This document shows positions 33,058 through 41,628 of a stretch of 64,000 nt of DNA, one piece after another. The DNA comes from Aurantiacibacter marinus. GTDB taxonomy: Bacteria; Pseudomonadota; Alphaproteobacteria; Sphingomonadales; Sphingomonadaceae. Location: positions 1,240,001 to 1,304,000 of the forward strand of contig NZ_LDCP01000001.1 in the NCBI RefSeq assembly GCF_001021555.1. The letters are read 5' to 3'. The position numbers and the translations under genes are program-made. Positions within the stretch are counted from its first letter, which is position 1; every line of letters starts with the position of its first letter. Under the pieces are notes generated by a model. The model saw nothing but the letters and a program-made list of their open reading frames with translations, made no database searches and was not told the DNA's origin.

Positions 33058-35349
33058 ATGTTCGACAAGAAAACCGTATCGATTGAGTGGGGCGGCAAGA
33101 CCCTCACCCTCGAAACAGGCCAAATCGCCCGTCAAGCCGACGGCGCTGTTCTGGCCACTTATGGCGAAACCGTGGTGCTGTGCGCCGTGACCGCCGCCAA
33201 GAGTGTGAAGGAAGGGCAGGATTTCTTCCCGCTGACCGTCCACTATCAGGAAAAATTCTCCGCAGCAGGCCGCATTCCCGGCGGCTTCTTCAAGCGTGAG
33301 CGCGGCGCGACCGAAAAGGAAACGCTGACCAGCCGCCTGATCGACCGTCCGGTTCGCCCGCTGTTCCCCGAAGGTTTCTACAACGAAATCAACGTGATTT
33401 GCCAGGTCCTGTCTTATGATGGCGAAACCGAACCGGATATCGTCGCAATGATCGCAGCTTCCGCTGCACTGACCATTTCCGGCGTTCCCTTCATGGGCCC
33501 GATCGGCGCATGCCGCGTGGGTTATGAAGACGGCGAATATACGCTGAACCCGGCTCAGTCGGTTGCTGCCGATGGCGCGCTTGACCTGATTGTCGCCGCG
33601 ACCGGCAATGCCGTGATGATGGTGGAATCGGAAGCGAAAGAGCTTTCTGAAGAAGTCATGCTGGGCGGCGTCATGTTCGCTCATGACGAGATCAAGAAGG
33701 TCGTCAGTGCGATCATCGATCTGGCCGAGCAGGCTGCCAAGGAACCTTGGGATGTTGCCGTTTCCGACAACTCCGCCATCAAGGACAAGCTGGCCGGCGT
33801 AGTCGGCGGCGATATTGCTGCTGCCTACAAACTGACCGACAAGTCTGCGCGTTCGGACGCGCTCAACGCAGTCCGGGCCAAGGCCAAGGAAGCGTTTGCC
33901 GACGAAGACGGCCAGACGCAAATGGCAGCTGGCAAGGTCGTCAAGAAGCTCGAAGCCGAAATCGTTCGCGGCGCTATCCTGAAGGACGGCACACGCATCG
34001 ACGGACGCAAGACCGACGAAGTGCGCCAGATTGAAGCCATCGTTGGCTTCCTGCCCCGTGCACATGGTTCATCGCTGTTCACGCGCGGTGAAACGCAGGC
34101 AATCTGCACCACGACGCTGGGCACCAAGGACAGCGAGCAGATGATCGACGGGCTGGAAGGTCTGACGTACACCAACTTCATGCTGCACTATAACTTCCCG
34201 CCCTATTCGGTTGGTGAAGTGGGCCGTTTTGGCGCACCAAGCCGCCGCGATATCGGCCATGGTAAGCTGGCATGGCGCGCTCTGCGTGCTGTTCTGCCTT
34301 CCAAGGAAGATTTCCCGTACACGATCCGCGTTCTCAGCGACATTACCGAGTCCAACGGTTCATCTTCGATGGCCACGATTTGCGGTGGCTGTCTGTCGAT
34401 GATGGATGCCGGTGTGCCGGTGACGCGTCCGGTTTCCGGGATCGCCATGGGTCTGATCCTCGAAGGTGACGAATTCACCGTATTGTCCGACATTCTGGGC
34501 GACGAAGATCACCTTGGCGACATGGACTTCAAGGTGGCCGGTACCGAACAGGGTATCACCACCATGCAGATGGACATCAAGGTTGCCGGGATCACCCAGG
34601 AAATCATGACACAGGCATTGTCGCAGGCCAAGGCTGGCCGCGCGCACATTCTGGGCGAGATGGCCAAGGCACTCACCGGCGCACGGACTGAACTTTCGGC
34701 TCACGCACCGCGTATCGAAACGATGCAGATCGACAAGGCGAAGATCCGTGACATCATCGGCACCGGCGGCAAGGTTATCCGCGAAATCGTTGCTGAAACC
34801 GGCGCGAAGGTGGACATCGATGATGAAGGCCTGATCAAGATCAGTTCCTCCGACATCAGCCAGATCGAAGCGGCGCGGGCATGGATTGCCGGCATCGTGG
34901 AAGAAGCCGAAGTCGGCAAGGTGTATGACGGCAAGGTCGTCAACATCGTTGATTTCGGTGCCTTCGTGAACTTCATGGGCGGCAAGGACGGTCTCGTCCA
35001 CGTGTCCGAAATGAAGAACGAGCGCGTCGAAAAAGTGACCGACGTCGTTTCCGAAGGGGACGAAGTGAAGGTCAAGGTTCTTGAAATCGACCAGCGCGGC
35101 AAGGTTCGCCTGTCTATGCGGGTTGTCGATCAGGAAACCGGCGAGGAACTGGAAGACACCCGTCCTCCCCGCGAAAGCAAGCCGCGCAGCGGCGGCGGCG
35201 GCGGTGGCGATCGTCGTGGCCCACGCAGCGGCGGCGGTGGCCGTGGTCCTCGCGGTGGCGGTGATCGTGGTCCTCGCGGCAACGATGGCGGCGGCAAGGA
35301 CAGTGGCGGCAGTGCCGACCACATGCCTGCCTTCCTCAAGGACGACTAA
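33058..35349 (+). CDS. pnp: Polyribonucleotide nucleotidyltransferase (PNPase)
   Basis: 763 aa 3'-5' phosphorolytic exoribonuclease. Two RNase PH domains (about 10-220 and 310-540) flank the helical domain; [18 protein letters not shown] and the [21 protein letters not shown] block belong to the active second domain. The KH domain shows [16 protein letters not shown] near residue 563 and the S1 domain [27 protein letters not shown] (in two parts) near 630. The tail is a Gly/Arg-rich run of about 60 residues with repeated RGPR/GGGG, an RNA- or RNase E-binding region. Confidence 0.98.
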   Translation: MFDKKTVSIEWGGKTLTLETGQIARQADGAVLATYGETVVLCAVTAAKSVKEGQDFFPLTVHYQEKFSAAGRIPGGFFKRERGATEKETLTSRLIDRPVRPLFPEGFYNEINVICQVLSYDGETEPDIVAMIAASAALTISGVPFMGPIGACRVGYEDGEYTLNPAQSVAADGALDLIVAATGNAVMMVESEAKELSEEVMLGGVMFAHDEIKKVVSAIIDLAEQAAKEPWDVAVSDNSAIKDKLAGVVGGDIAAAYKLTDKSARSDALNAVRAKAKEAFADEDGQTQMAAGKVVKKLEAEIVRGAILKDGTRIDGRKTDEVRQIEAIVGFLPRAHGSSLFTRGETQAICTTTLGTKDSEQMIDGLEGLTYTNFMLHYNFPPYSVGEVGRFGAPSRRDIGHGKLAWRALRAVLPSKEDFPYTIRVLSDITESNGSSSMATICGGCLSMMDAGVPVTRPVSGIAMGLILEGDEFTVLSDILGDEDHLGDMDFKVAGTEQGITTMQMDIKVAGITQEIMTQALSQAKAGRAHILGEMAKALTGARTELSAHAPRIETMQIDKAKIRDIIGTGGKVIREIVAETGAKVDIDDEGLIKISSSDISQIEAARAWIAGIVEEAEVGKVYDGKVVNIVDFGAFVNFMGGKDGLVHVSEMKNERVEKVTDVVSEGDEVKVKVLEIDQRGKVRLSMRVVDQETGEELEDTRPPRESKPRSGGGGGGDRRGPRSGGGGRGPRGGGDRGPRGNDGGGKDSGGSADHMPAFLKDD

Positions 35350-35371
35350 TCGCGTCGACCATACTATAGGG

Positions 35372-35401
35372 AAAGGGCCGCGAGCGATCGCGGCCCTTTT
35401 T
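35372..35401 (+). terminator. Rho-independent terminator after pnp
   Basis: AAAGGGCCGCGA and TCGCGGCCCTTT form a 12-base stem followed by a T-run. It ends the rimP-to-pnp group. Confidence 0.87.
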
Positions 35402-35516
35402 CATGGCGGCGGGTTGTTCTCTGACAGCTAATCTGGGACTGTTGATCCGGGACTGCGTTGCTTCCCCAAAACCGCGCAGGCTACCAATATGGGAACGAGG
35501 CAAACCGTTGTCTGCA

Positions 35517-36611
35517 ATGCTGGAGGATTTCCTGTTGGACGATAAGCCCCAAGTCACGCCCCGCAGGCGAGCACCCTTGCGTGAACCGTTTTCACTTGGC
35601 GGGGAAACCGTCGAGGCGGGTGCGTCCCGTACGATCGATTTGCCTATCAGCCGCCTGTCCACACGCACTGAAATCAACATGCCTGTTCGGGTGCTGCATG
35701 GCACCAAGCCCGGGCCAACCCTGTTTGTCAGCGCTGCGGTGCATGGCAATGAGATCATCGGCGTCGAGATGATCCGCCGGTTGCTGAAAAATGTATCGCC
35801 GAAGCGCATTGCCGGGACGCTGCTGTGTATTCCAGTGGTGAACGCATACGGTTTTACCGCACACAGTCGTTATTTGCCTGATGGCCGCGATCTCAACCGC
35901 GTGTTTCCCGGAAACGAGCGTGGTTCTCTGGCAGCGCAGCTTGCCAATGTTTTCACAACAGAGATTCTTGCGCGCAGTGATTACGGCATCGATCTGCATT
36001 CCGCTGGCATGAACCGCGAAAACTTGCCGCAAATCCGGTTTAGTCCGGATAATCTGGGTGCTTCTGCTTTGGCAGATGTCTTCGGCGCACCTGCAATTAT
36101 TGCGTCGCCGCTCCGCCCCGGGTCGCTCCGCCAGACAGCGGACGAGGCGGGCTGCACAATGTTGCTGATGGAATCGGGAGAAGCGCTGCGGTTCAATGAA
36201 TATGCCATTCGTATCGGCGTTCGCGGGATACTGCGCGTAATGGCTCACCTACAGATGGGCGTGCGCAAACAACCAGCACCTGCGGCAAGTGCAGTGCGCA
36301 GCGATGGCAGTCGCTGGGTTCGCGCAGAGCAAGGCGGCATATTCCGTGCGATGCGGAACACCGGCACAATGGTTCTTGAACATGAACAGATTGGCTATAT
36401 CAGCGATCCCTTCGGCGACCACGATACCCCAGTCCTGGCGCCTCTCACGGGCCTGATAATAGGGCGCAGCGTCATGCCGGTCGTCAACCAGGGCGATGCG
36501 CTGATGCATATCGCCAGAGTGCGCATTCCGGGCACCGCCGATGCCCGCCTCACGGCGATTGAGGAAGCTACAATCGACGATCCCCTATTCGATGAAGACG
36601 AGATAATGTGA
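35517..36611 (+). CDS. Succinylglutamate desuccinylase/aspartoacylase family protein
   Basis: 364 aa from the ATG at 35517 (MLEDFLLDDKP); an in-frame start at 35403 would overlap the terminator region. The zinc carboxypeptidase-like fold is shown by SAAVHGNEIIGVEM (His and Glu ligands, near residue 80), the PDGRDLNRVFPG loop and DLHSAG with the third ligand. The C-terminal beta domain (from about 250) resembles a lipoyl-like lid. Such proteins often sit next to RimK-type ligases, but none is seen here; a spermidine-synthase-like gene follows after one base. Confidence 0.88.
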   Translation: MLEDFLLDDKPQVTPRRRAPLREPFSLGGETVEAGASRTIDLPISRLSTRTEINMPVRVLHGTKPGPTLFVSAAVHGNEIIGVEMIRRLLKNVSPKRIAGTLLCIPVVNAYGFTAHSRYLPDGRDLNRVFPGNERGSLAAQLANVFTTEILARSDYGIDLHSAGMNRENLPQIRFSPDNLGASALADVFGAPAIIASPLRPGSLRQTADEAGCTMLLMESGEALRFNEYAIRIGVRGILRVMAHLQMGVRKQPAPAASAVRSDGSRWVRAEQGGIFRAMRNTGTMVLEHEQIGYISDPFGDHDTPVLAPLTGLIIGRSVMPVVNQGDALMHIARVRIPGTADARLTAIEEATIDDPLFDEDEIM

Positions 36612-36612
36612 A

Positions 36613-37293
36613 ATGTTACCACGCGAAGAAATAGCAACTGCGCAGATACCCGGCGGCGATACGCTGACCCTCGTCAGCCATGGGCGTGACTTCATCATCA
36701 TGCTCGGCCGGGATGAGCTGATGGGCACCAGGATGCAGTTCAGCGAAGAACAGCTTGCCCAGCTGACGCTGGAGCGGCTGGACGTGCCAGGTCCTCGCCT
36801 CCTGATTGGCGGATACGGCATGGGGTTCACGTACCGCGCTGCGCTGGAACATCTGCCTGAAGGCGGCAGTGTTATTGTGGCCGAAGTGGTGCCCGGTATT
36901 CTCGAATGGGCGAAGGGGCCGCTGGCGGATCTGACCGGCGAAAGCCTTTCCGATCCGCGCGGCGAAGTCGTACTGGCCGATGTCGCTGCGCTGATAGATG
37001 ACGCAGTCGACGGCACAACGCCCCTGTTCGATGCGATCCTGCTGGATGTTGACAATGGGCCAGATGGTATTGTGCGTGAAGGCAATGAACGGCTGTACAC
37101 GCGCACCGGCATTGCCCGCATGCGCGATGCGCTGAAGCCCGGCGGGATCATCGCGATCTGGTCCGCCGCACCAGATCACAAGTTCACCGGCCGACTGCGT
37201 GATGCGCAATTGGATGTCGAAGTGCGCACCGTGCGTGCGCGCCCCAATAACAAGGGCCCGCACCACACGATCTGGTTTGCGCGCCGGCGCTGA
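36613..37293 (+). CDS. Spermidine synthase-like methyltransferase-fold protein
   Basis: 226 aa. The Rossmann-type motif LLIGGYGMGFTYRAALEHLP (about residues 59-78), the VAEVVPGILEWAKGPL acidic loop and LLDVDNGPDGIV match spermidine-synthase-like proteins that lack the full polyamine pocket. It begins one base after the aspartoacylase-like gene, indicating a shared transcript. It may aminopropylate or methylate a small substrate; which one cannot be seen. Confidence 0.82.
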   Translation: MLPREEIATAQIPGGDTLTLVSHGRDFIIMLGRDELMGTRMQFSEEQLAQLTLERLDVPGPRLLIGGYGMGFTYRAALEHLPEGGSVIVAEVVPGILEWAKGPLADLTGESLSDPRGEVVLADVAALIDDAVDGTTPLFDAILLDVDNGPDGIVREGNERLYTRTGIARMRDALKPGGIIAIWSAAPDHKFTGRLRDAQLDVEVRTVRARPNNKGPHHTIWFARRR

Positions 37294-37303
37294 TCAGTAT
37301 TGC

Positions 37304-37822
37304 CTAGGCCTGCTTCATCCGCAGCGCGCCCATGTAATCCATTTTGCCGACCTTCAGGCCTTTCATGCGCAAAATGGCATAGGCAGTGGTCGCGTGGAAA
37401 TAGAAGTTCGGTTGGCTGAAACTCAGCAGGAATTCCTCGCTCGCGAAGGGCAGATCAATCTTGGCGCGCTCGAATACGAACCGTGTCTCTCCGCCCACAA
37501 AGCTATCGATTTCGCCCTTCGAAATGGCGCGTAACGTATTTTCCGCGGCTCCTAGGTTCAGGCGCATTTGTTCAAGCCCTGTCGCGGGTTCTTCCATATC
37601 TGGAGAGAATGCGCCGCGCCGTACGCCCTCGATCGCACCCACCGAATGCACGACCATGCTTTTTACCTGATAGGCAAAAGGAAGCATGTCCTCGGCCATA
37701 CGGGCCCCTGCCAGTTCCTCTTCCGGAATGTCGCAATCCTTGGCTTTCCCAATCCAGCCCTGTCCGGCTTTCAAAAGCTGGATCATCGACGGAATAGTGG
37801 CTTCATATAGAGAAAAAGACAT
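37304..37822 (-). CDS. DUF1993 family protein
   Basis: 172 aa from the ATG at 37820-37822 (MSFSLYEATIPSMIQLL). The family shows the AGARMAEDMLPFAYQVKSMVVHS helix pair and the FYFHATTAYAILRMKGLKVGKMDYMG C-terminal part. It resembles the DinB four-helix fold. The role is unknown. It is convergent with the spermidine-synthase-like gene and its upstream region (229 bases to the LuxR gene) shows no clear motif. Confidence 0.92.
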   Translation of the reverse strand: MSFSLYEATIPSMIQLLKAGQGWIGKAKDCDIPEEELAGARMAEDMLPFAYQVKSMVVHSVGAIEGVRRGAFSPDMEEPATGLEQMRLNLGAAENTLRAISKGEIDSFVGGETRFVFERAKIDLPFASEEFLLSFSQPNFYFHATTAYAILRMKGLKVGKMDYMGALRMKQA

Positions 37823-38051
37823 GGACCTAAAGCTCCTGACAGCCGCGCAGGGACGCGCGATCAATGTATTGGAACTTGCTGCCACTCGCTGCAGCTGTTT
37901 TCAAGCGTCCTGCGGGTTGCCGTACCAGCGCCAAAAGGGCAGTTAGCATTCAGCCGATTCGCCTTGGCTTGTCGCTCGCGAAATTGGCCACATCGAAATT
38001 CATGTTACAAATTAGGGCCTTATGTTCCACATTTGCGCCCCATACTGAAGC

Positions 38052-38918
38052 ATGACAAAAACAAGACCGAGTCAGTCCGCAATACTCTGCTTATCCAACA
38101 AGCGATTGACCGGTCGCATCACGCCGCTGTGTGGGGGTTTGGCGATGCAGGTAAATAATGACGCTATGACCAGGGCTCTCGGTGCGATCCGGGACGCGAC
38201 TGATGTCGCTGGCTTGCGCACAGAGGTGATGCACGCCCTTGGATTGTGCGGGATTGACGCAGCCTTTTTTGTGGCGCCGCTGGCCCGCGATATGCGCGCC
38301 GGCCGCTTGCTGACCAACATGGGTTTCCCCCGTGTGTGGGAACGCCACTATCGTGCTCGCCTGCATTTTGTCGATCCGCTGCCCACATTGTCCTTTGATT
38401 TCAGCAATGCGTTTTTCTGGCCGGAAGATGTGCACAGCGGCAAACTCAGCAAGCAAGAACGCCGCTATATGGAAATTGCGTCGCAGTATGGATTGGCATG
38501 CGGAATAGGGGTTGCCTGCTACGGGCCTCATGGCAGAGCGGGTTTTCTTGGGACGGCCTGGACTGGCGATATCCGTCCTTCCGATAATATCCTGCTGACC
38601 GTCCACCAGATCGGGCAGACATCGTTTCAGCGGTACTGCCAGATCATGCGCGAACACATCGATATAACGCCGCTGTCCAATCGCGAGCTGGAGGTGCTGG
38701 GCTGGATGTGTTCGGGCAAGAGCAATCCTGCGATGGCGGAAATCATCGGAGTCTCTCGATCATCAATAGATGCGTATATCCGGCGGATCTTTGCCAAGTT
38801 GGGAACCACGGACCGCACTGCCGCCTGTGTGCGGGCCTATTCGCTGGGCCTGATTGCCAGCCAAGAGGTTGTAACACTTGTCGAAAAAGCGCGCGTGCGT
38901 GATGAGCCGCGCCGCTGA
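38052..38918 (+). CDS. LuxR family regulator with autoinducer-binding domain
   Basis: 288 aa. The N-terminal domain (about residues 45-200) carries the acyl-homoserine-lactone pocket pattern: a tryptophan and tyrosine in VWERHYRARLHFVDP, the DP pair, and a tryptophan in NAFFWPED. The C-terminal LuxR helix-turn-helix is LSNRELEVLGWMCSGKSNPA ... SRSSIDAYIRRIFAKLG. No luxI-type synthase gene is present in this window, so it may be a solo receptor. The start could also be at 38145 (MQVNNDAM). It is followed by a structured RNA region on the same strand. Confidence 0.88.
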   Translation: MTKTRPSQSAILCLSNKRLTGRITPLCGGLAMQVNNDAMTRALGAIRDATDVAGLRTEVMHALGLCGIDAAFFVAPLARDMRAGRLLTNMGFPRVWERHYRARLHFVDPLPTLSFDFSNAFFWPEDVHSGKLSKQERRYMEIASQYGLACGIGVACYGPHGRAGFLGTAWTGDIRPSDNILLTVHQIGQTSFQRYCQIMREHIDITPLSNRELEVLGWMCSGKSNPAMAEIIGVSRSSIDAYIRRIFAKLGTTDRTAACVRAYSLGLIASQEVVTLVEKARVRDEPRR

Positions 38919-38999
38919 CGGCACAGCTCAGGCGCAAGTGTAAAAAAGCGTAAATATCTGAGATTCAAGCGATTGCGTAACATGACTATGAAGAACGTG

Positions 39000-39183
39000 G
39001 TCCGTATATGAACCTACAGAGGCGCTGGCTGAGGCTTCGGGTCGCACCGTGGACTCACAGCGCCTTGGCGTTTTGGAACCCACACCGGGACGCCAAATTA
39101 TCTGCCGTGGACCTTCATAGGTCCGCAGCCGATACCTTACGAAGCGCCCTTTCGGAGCCCCCCTCCGAAAGGGCGCTTTTTTT
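39000..39183 (+). ncRNA. Candidate structured small RNA between luxR-type gene and gcrA
   Basis: This gene-free stretch folds into a series of stems: GGCGCTG/CAGCGCC (39021-39027 with 39058-39064), TTGGCGT/ACGCCAA (39065-39071 with 39090-39096) and GGACCT-TCAT-AGGTCC (39109-39124), then a very strong terminator. The next gene is on the other strand, so the terminator does not serve it. The 5' end is not fixed; no clear promoter was placed. No match to 6S, SRP or tmRNA features was recognised. Confidence 0.6.
39142..39183 (+). terminator. Strong rho-independent terminator
   Basis: AAGCGCCCTTTCGGAG pairs perfectly over 16 bases with CTCCGAAAGGGCGCTT around a short C-rich loop and is followed by a run of T. 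It is the best terminator of the window and ends the candidate RNA. Confidence 0.93.
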
Positions 39184-39269
39184 GCATTGAGCAGACGTGA
39201 AAAAACCCGCCGGTCAAATATGACACGGCGGGTTTGTTCCGGCCCGGTAGGCCATGATTTGCCGGTGAA

Positions 39270-39956
39270 TCAGCGCACGCGTGGGCCGCCAAACGGCAAA
39301 GGCGGTGGGGGACGGCGCGCACCCCGGGGCAGCTGTGCCTGATAGGCCCTTCCGCAATGTTCGACGCAATAGGGGAAGCCGGGGTTCACCTTCACGCCGC
39401 AAAAGTGGAAGTCCGGTTCGCCCGGATGGCCCATCGGCCAGCGGCACACACGCTCATTCAAATCCAGCAGGCTGGTTTTTTCAGCCATTTCGGGACTCGG
39501 CTTGGCGGGCACCAGGCGACGCGGAGGCGCCGGCGGGATGGGTGGCTGCTGGTCACCCGGTCCCTGACGCAGAAACCCGCCAGGGCCGTAAGACACGATT
39601 TTGGGAAGATCGTTCTGCTTGTTCGGCATCGGCTGGCTTGGAATGCCGGATTGGGCGGGAGAAGGGGTTGGCGCAGCACTAGGGGCAGCGGCAGGCGCCG
39701 CTTGCCGTGCCGGTGCGGCCGGCTTGCGCGCAGCAGGCTTCGCTGCGGGCGCTGCCGCCGCCTTCTTCTTGGCAGGCGCTTTCTTGGTGTCCTTGGCCTT
39801 CACAGGGCTTGGCCGCGCTTTCAGGCCGAGCCGGTGCGCTTTGCCGATCACTGCATTGCGTGACACGCCGCCAAGTTGCTCTGCAATCTGGCTGGCAGTG
39901 GAGCCGCCCTCCCACATTTTGGTGAGCGTTCCAATGCGTTCTTCCGTCCAACTCAT
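39270..39956 (-). CDS. gcrA: GcrA cell-cycle regulator
   Basis: 228 aa from the ATG at 39954-39956 (MSWTEERIGTLTKMWEGG). GcrA binds sigma-70 RNA polymerase and methylated GANTC sites and controls alphaproteobacterial cell-cycle genes. The N-terminal helix-turn-helix ASQIAEQLGGVSRNAVIGKA is diagnostic. A long Ala/Pro/Lys linker (about residues 45-150) is followed by the C-terminal domain with CRWPMGHP and the CG-KV-PYCVEHC cysteine region. The frame is open far upstream, but that extension runs antisense to the ABC permease gene and is spurious. Confidence 0.95.
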   Translation of the reverse strand: MSWTEERIGTLTKMWEGGSTASQIAEQLGGVSRNAVIGKAHRLGLKARPSPVKAKDTKKAPAKKKAAAAPAAKPAARKPAAPARQAAPAAAPSAAPTPSPAQSGIPSQPMPNKQNDLPKIVSYGPGGFLRQGPGDQQPPIPPAPPRRLVPAKPSPEMAEKTSLLDLNERVCRWPMGHPGEPDFHFCGVKVNPGFPYCVEHCGRAYQAQLPRGARRPPPPLPFGGPRVR

Positions 39957-40049
39957 GCAATCTTGTCCAATCGTGTTCGTGCAGGCGCTTTTAAAAGCTG
40001 CGTGCCGTAATTCTTGCCAGTCCGCTCCGCTCAAGATAGGCGCACTCCC

Positions 40050-40952
40050 ATGGCTGAACAAGCATCTGAAACCGCCGGAATGGGCAAAGCCGCTTCCGCC
40101 GAATTCGCGGGCACGCAAAACCGTGCCAAGCGCCAGTTCCCGCCAAAGGGGGAGCCCCAGATCACCGGTATCAACCGGATCGGACTGTGGAGCCTCTATA
40201 TTAAGGAGATTCGGCGCTTTCTCAAGGTGCAGACGCAGACTGTTTGGGCCCCTGCTGTCACGACGCTGCTCTTCCTGGTGATTTTTACCGTCGCGCTCGG
40301 GCGTGAGGGGCGGGTAGTGCTGGGCGTTCCGTTCGGCACCTTCGTTGCGCCGGGGCTGATTATGATGGGCATGATGCAGAACGCATTTGCCAATTCCAGC
40401 TTCAGCCTGCTGGCAGGAAAGATGCAAGGCACAATCATTGATCTGCTGATGCCGCCCATTTCCAATGCGGAGCTTATGCTGGGCATTGTCGCCGCAGCGG
40501 TGACGCGCGCAGTGCTGGTAGGCGGCGCGGTGGCGCTGGCAATGTGGCTTTATCCCGGCGTCGATTTGCATGTCGCGCATCCATGGGCTGTCATCTGGTT
40601 CGGCTTGATGGGCGCGACAATGCTGGCGCTGTTTGGTTTTCTGGTGAGCATCTGGGCAGAAAAGTTCGACCACAATTCGGCGATCAGCAATTTTATTGTC
40701 GCCCCGCTCAGCCTTCTGTCGGGCACGTTTTACGTCATTTCCAACCTCTCGCCCTTTTTCCAGACGATCAGCCGCGCGAACCCGTTTTTCTATATGATTT
40801 CCGGCTTCCGCTTCGGCTTCCTGGGTGAAAGCGACATCGGCAACACAAATACGGCGGTGCTGGGCGCAGCCATTGGCGTTGGTGTGCTGAATGTGGTGCT
40901 GGGCCTGCTTACCTACGCGGTTCTCAAAAGCGGCTGGAAGCTCAAAAGCTGA
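40050..40952 (+). CDS. ABC-2 type transporter permease
   Basis: 300 aa from the ATG at 40050. Six hydrophobic segments follow a 60-residue cytoplasmic head. The pattern ALGREG, FVAPGLIMMGMMQNAF and the late FIVAPLSLLSGTFYVISNLSPFFQ match the YadH/NodJ group of ABC-2 permeases that export lipids, glycans or drugs. No ATPase gene lies beside it here, which is unusual; the partner must be elsewhere. It is divergent from gcrA and convergent with hspQ. Confidence 0.9.
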   Translation: MAEQASETAGMGKAASAEFAGTQNRAKRQFPPKGEPQITGINRIGLWSLYIKEIRRFLKVQTQTVWAPAVTTLLFLVIFTVALGREGRVVLGVPFGTFVAPGLIMMGMMQNAFANSSFSLLAGKMQGTIIDLLMPPISNAELMLGIVAAAVTRAVLVGGAVALAMWLYPGVDLHVAHPWAVIWFGLMGATMLALFGFLVSIWAEKFDHNSAISNFIVAPLSLLSGTFYVISNLSPFFQTISRANPFFYMISGFRFGFLGESDIGNTNTAVLGAAIGVGVLNVVLGLLTYAVLKSGWKLKS

Positions 40953-40965
40953 TCGCGGAAGCCCG

Positions 40966-41346
40966 CTAGTGCGTGAGTGAGCGGCGCAAACGGTAGCGAC
41001 TGCCTTGAAAGTCCTCGAACAATTGGCCGATTTGCGGATGGTCAATCGGCTCGCTAGCCAAATCCATCAGCAAGTTCTGCTGACTGACATAGGCAACATA
41101 AGAACTTTCATCGTTTTCGGCGAGCAGATGATAGAACGGCTGATCGCGGCGCGGACGTTGGCCTTCCGGTATCTGTTCGTACCATTCTTCCGAATTGGCA
41201 TAGACGGGGTCGATATCGAACACGACGCCGCGAAAATCATGGCTGCGGTGCCTTACAATGTCGCCAATGGCAAAGCGGGCTCGGGAACGGCGAGGTGCGT
41301 CCACCCGGCGTCCGGCGTGGGAAGAATAGAAATCGGCGCGGTCCAT
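40966..41346 (-). CDS. hspQ: Heat shock protein HspQ
   Basis: 126 aa from the ATG at 41344-41346. HspQ binds hemimethylated DNA and acts as a Lon specificity enhancer in enterobacteria. The family core is ARFAIGDIVRHRSHDFRGVV, DPVYANSEEWYEQIPEGQRPR and QPFYHLLAENDESSYVAYVSQQNL (read in segments). The longer upstream frame passes through the tRNA-Ser gene and is rejected as coding. Confidence 0.93.
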   Translation of the reverse strand: MDRADFYSSHAGRRVDAPRRSRARFAIGDIVRHRSHDFRGVVFDIDPVYANSEEWYEQIPEGQRPRRDQPFYHLLAENDESSYVAYVSQQNLLMDLASEPIDHPQIGQLFEDFQGSRYRLRRSLTH

Positions 41347-41509
41347 GATAACAAATATAGGCGGGGAAGCTGTCACAACAAGGCGGACCTTCGGCCAATC
41401 ACCGGTTTTTGGCTGCGAATGGCACACAAGGACTTGGCAAGCGTTCGCCCATCCGCTAACCGCCGCGCTCCTAAAAGGCCATGCGGGTAATCTCGCAACC
41501 TCATCTCGC

Positions 41510-41600
41510 GGAGAGGTGCCGGAGTGGTCGAACGGGGCAGTCTCGAAAACTGTTGAGCTCTTATAGGGTTCCGAGGGTTCGAATCCCTCCCTCTCCGCCA
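41510..41600 (+). tRNA. tRNA-Ser (anticodon CGA)
   Basis: 91-base class II tRNA: acceptor GGAGAGG with CCTCTCC, anticodon loop CTCGAAA (CGA, reading UCG), a long variable arm, T arm GGTTCGAATCC and encoded GCCA end. It lies between hspQ and the GH3 gene. Confidence 0.97.
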
Positions 41601-41628
41601 CTTACCAGCCGCCGAAACTCCGCACGCT

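Noticed and set aside
34360-35322. Antisense frame over the pnp tail
   Set aside because: Caused by the Gly/Arg-rich tail codons; Ala/Thr low complexity and no domain.
39000-39183. 6S, SRP or tmRNA identity for the structured RNA
   Set aside because: The SRP apical loop, the tmRNA tRNA-like end and a clear 6S central bubble could not be found, so it is left unnamed.
39957-41045. Long upstream extension of the gcrA frame
   Set aside because: It runs antisense to the ABC permease gene, and GcrA homologues begin MSWTEERI at 39956.
41347-41601. Upstream extension of hspQ through the tRNA-Ser gene
   Set aside because: The extension translates a tRNA in reverse; HspQ proteins start near MDRADFY.
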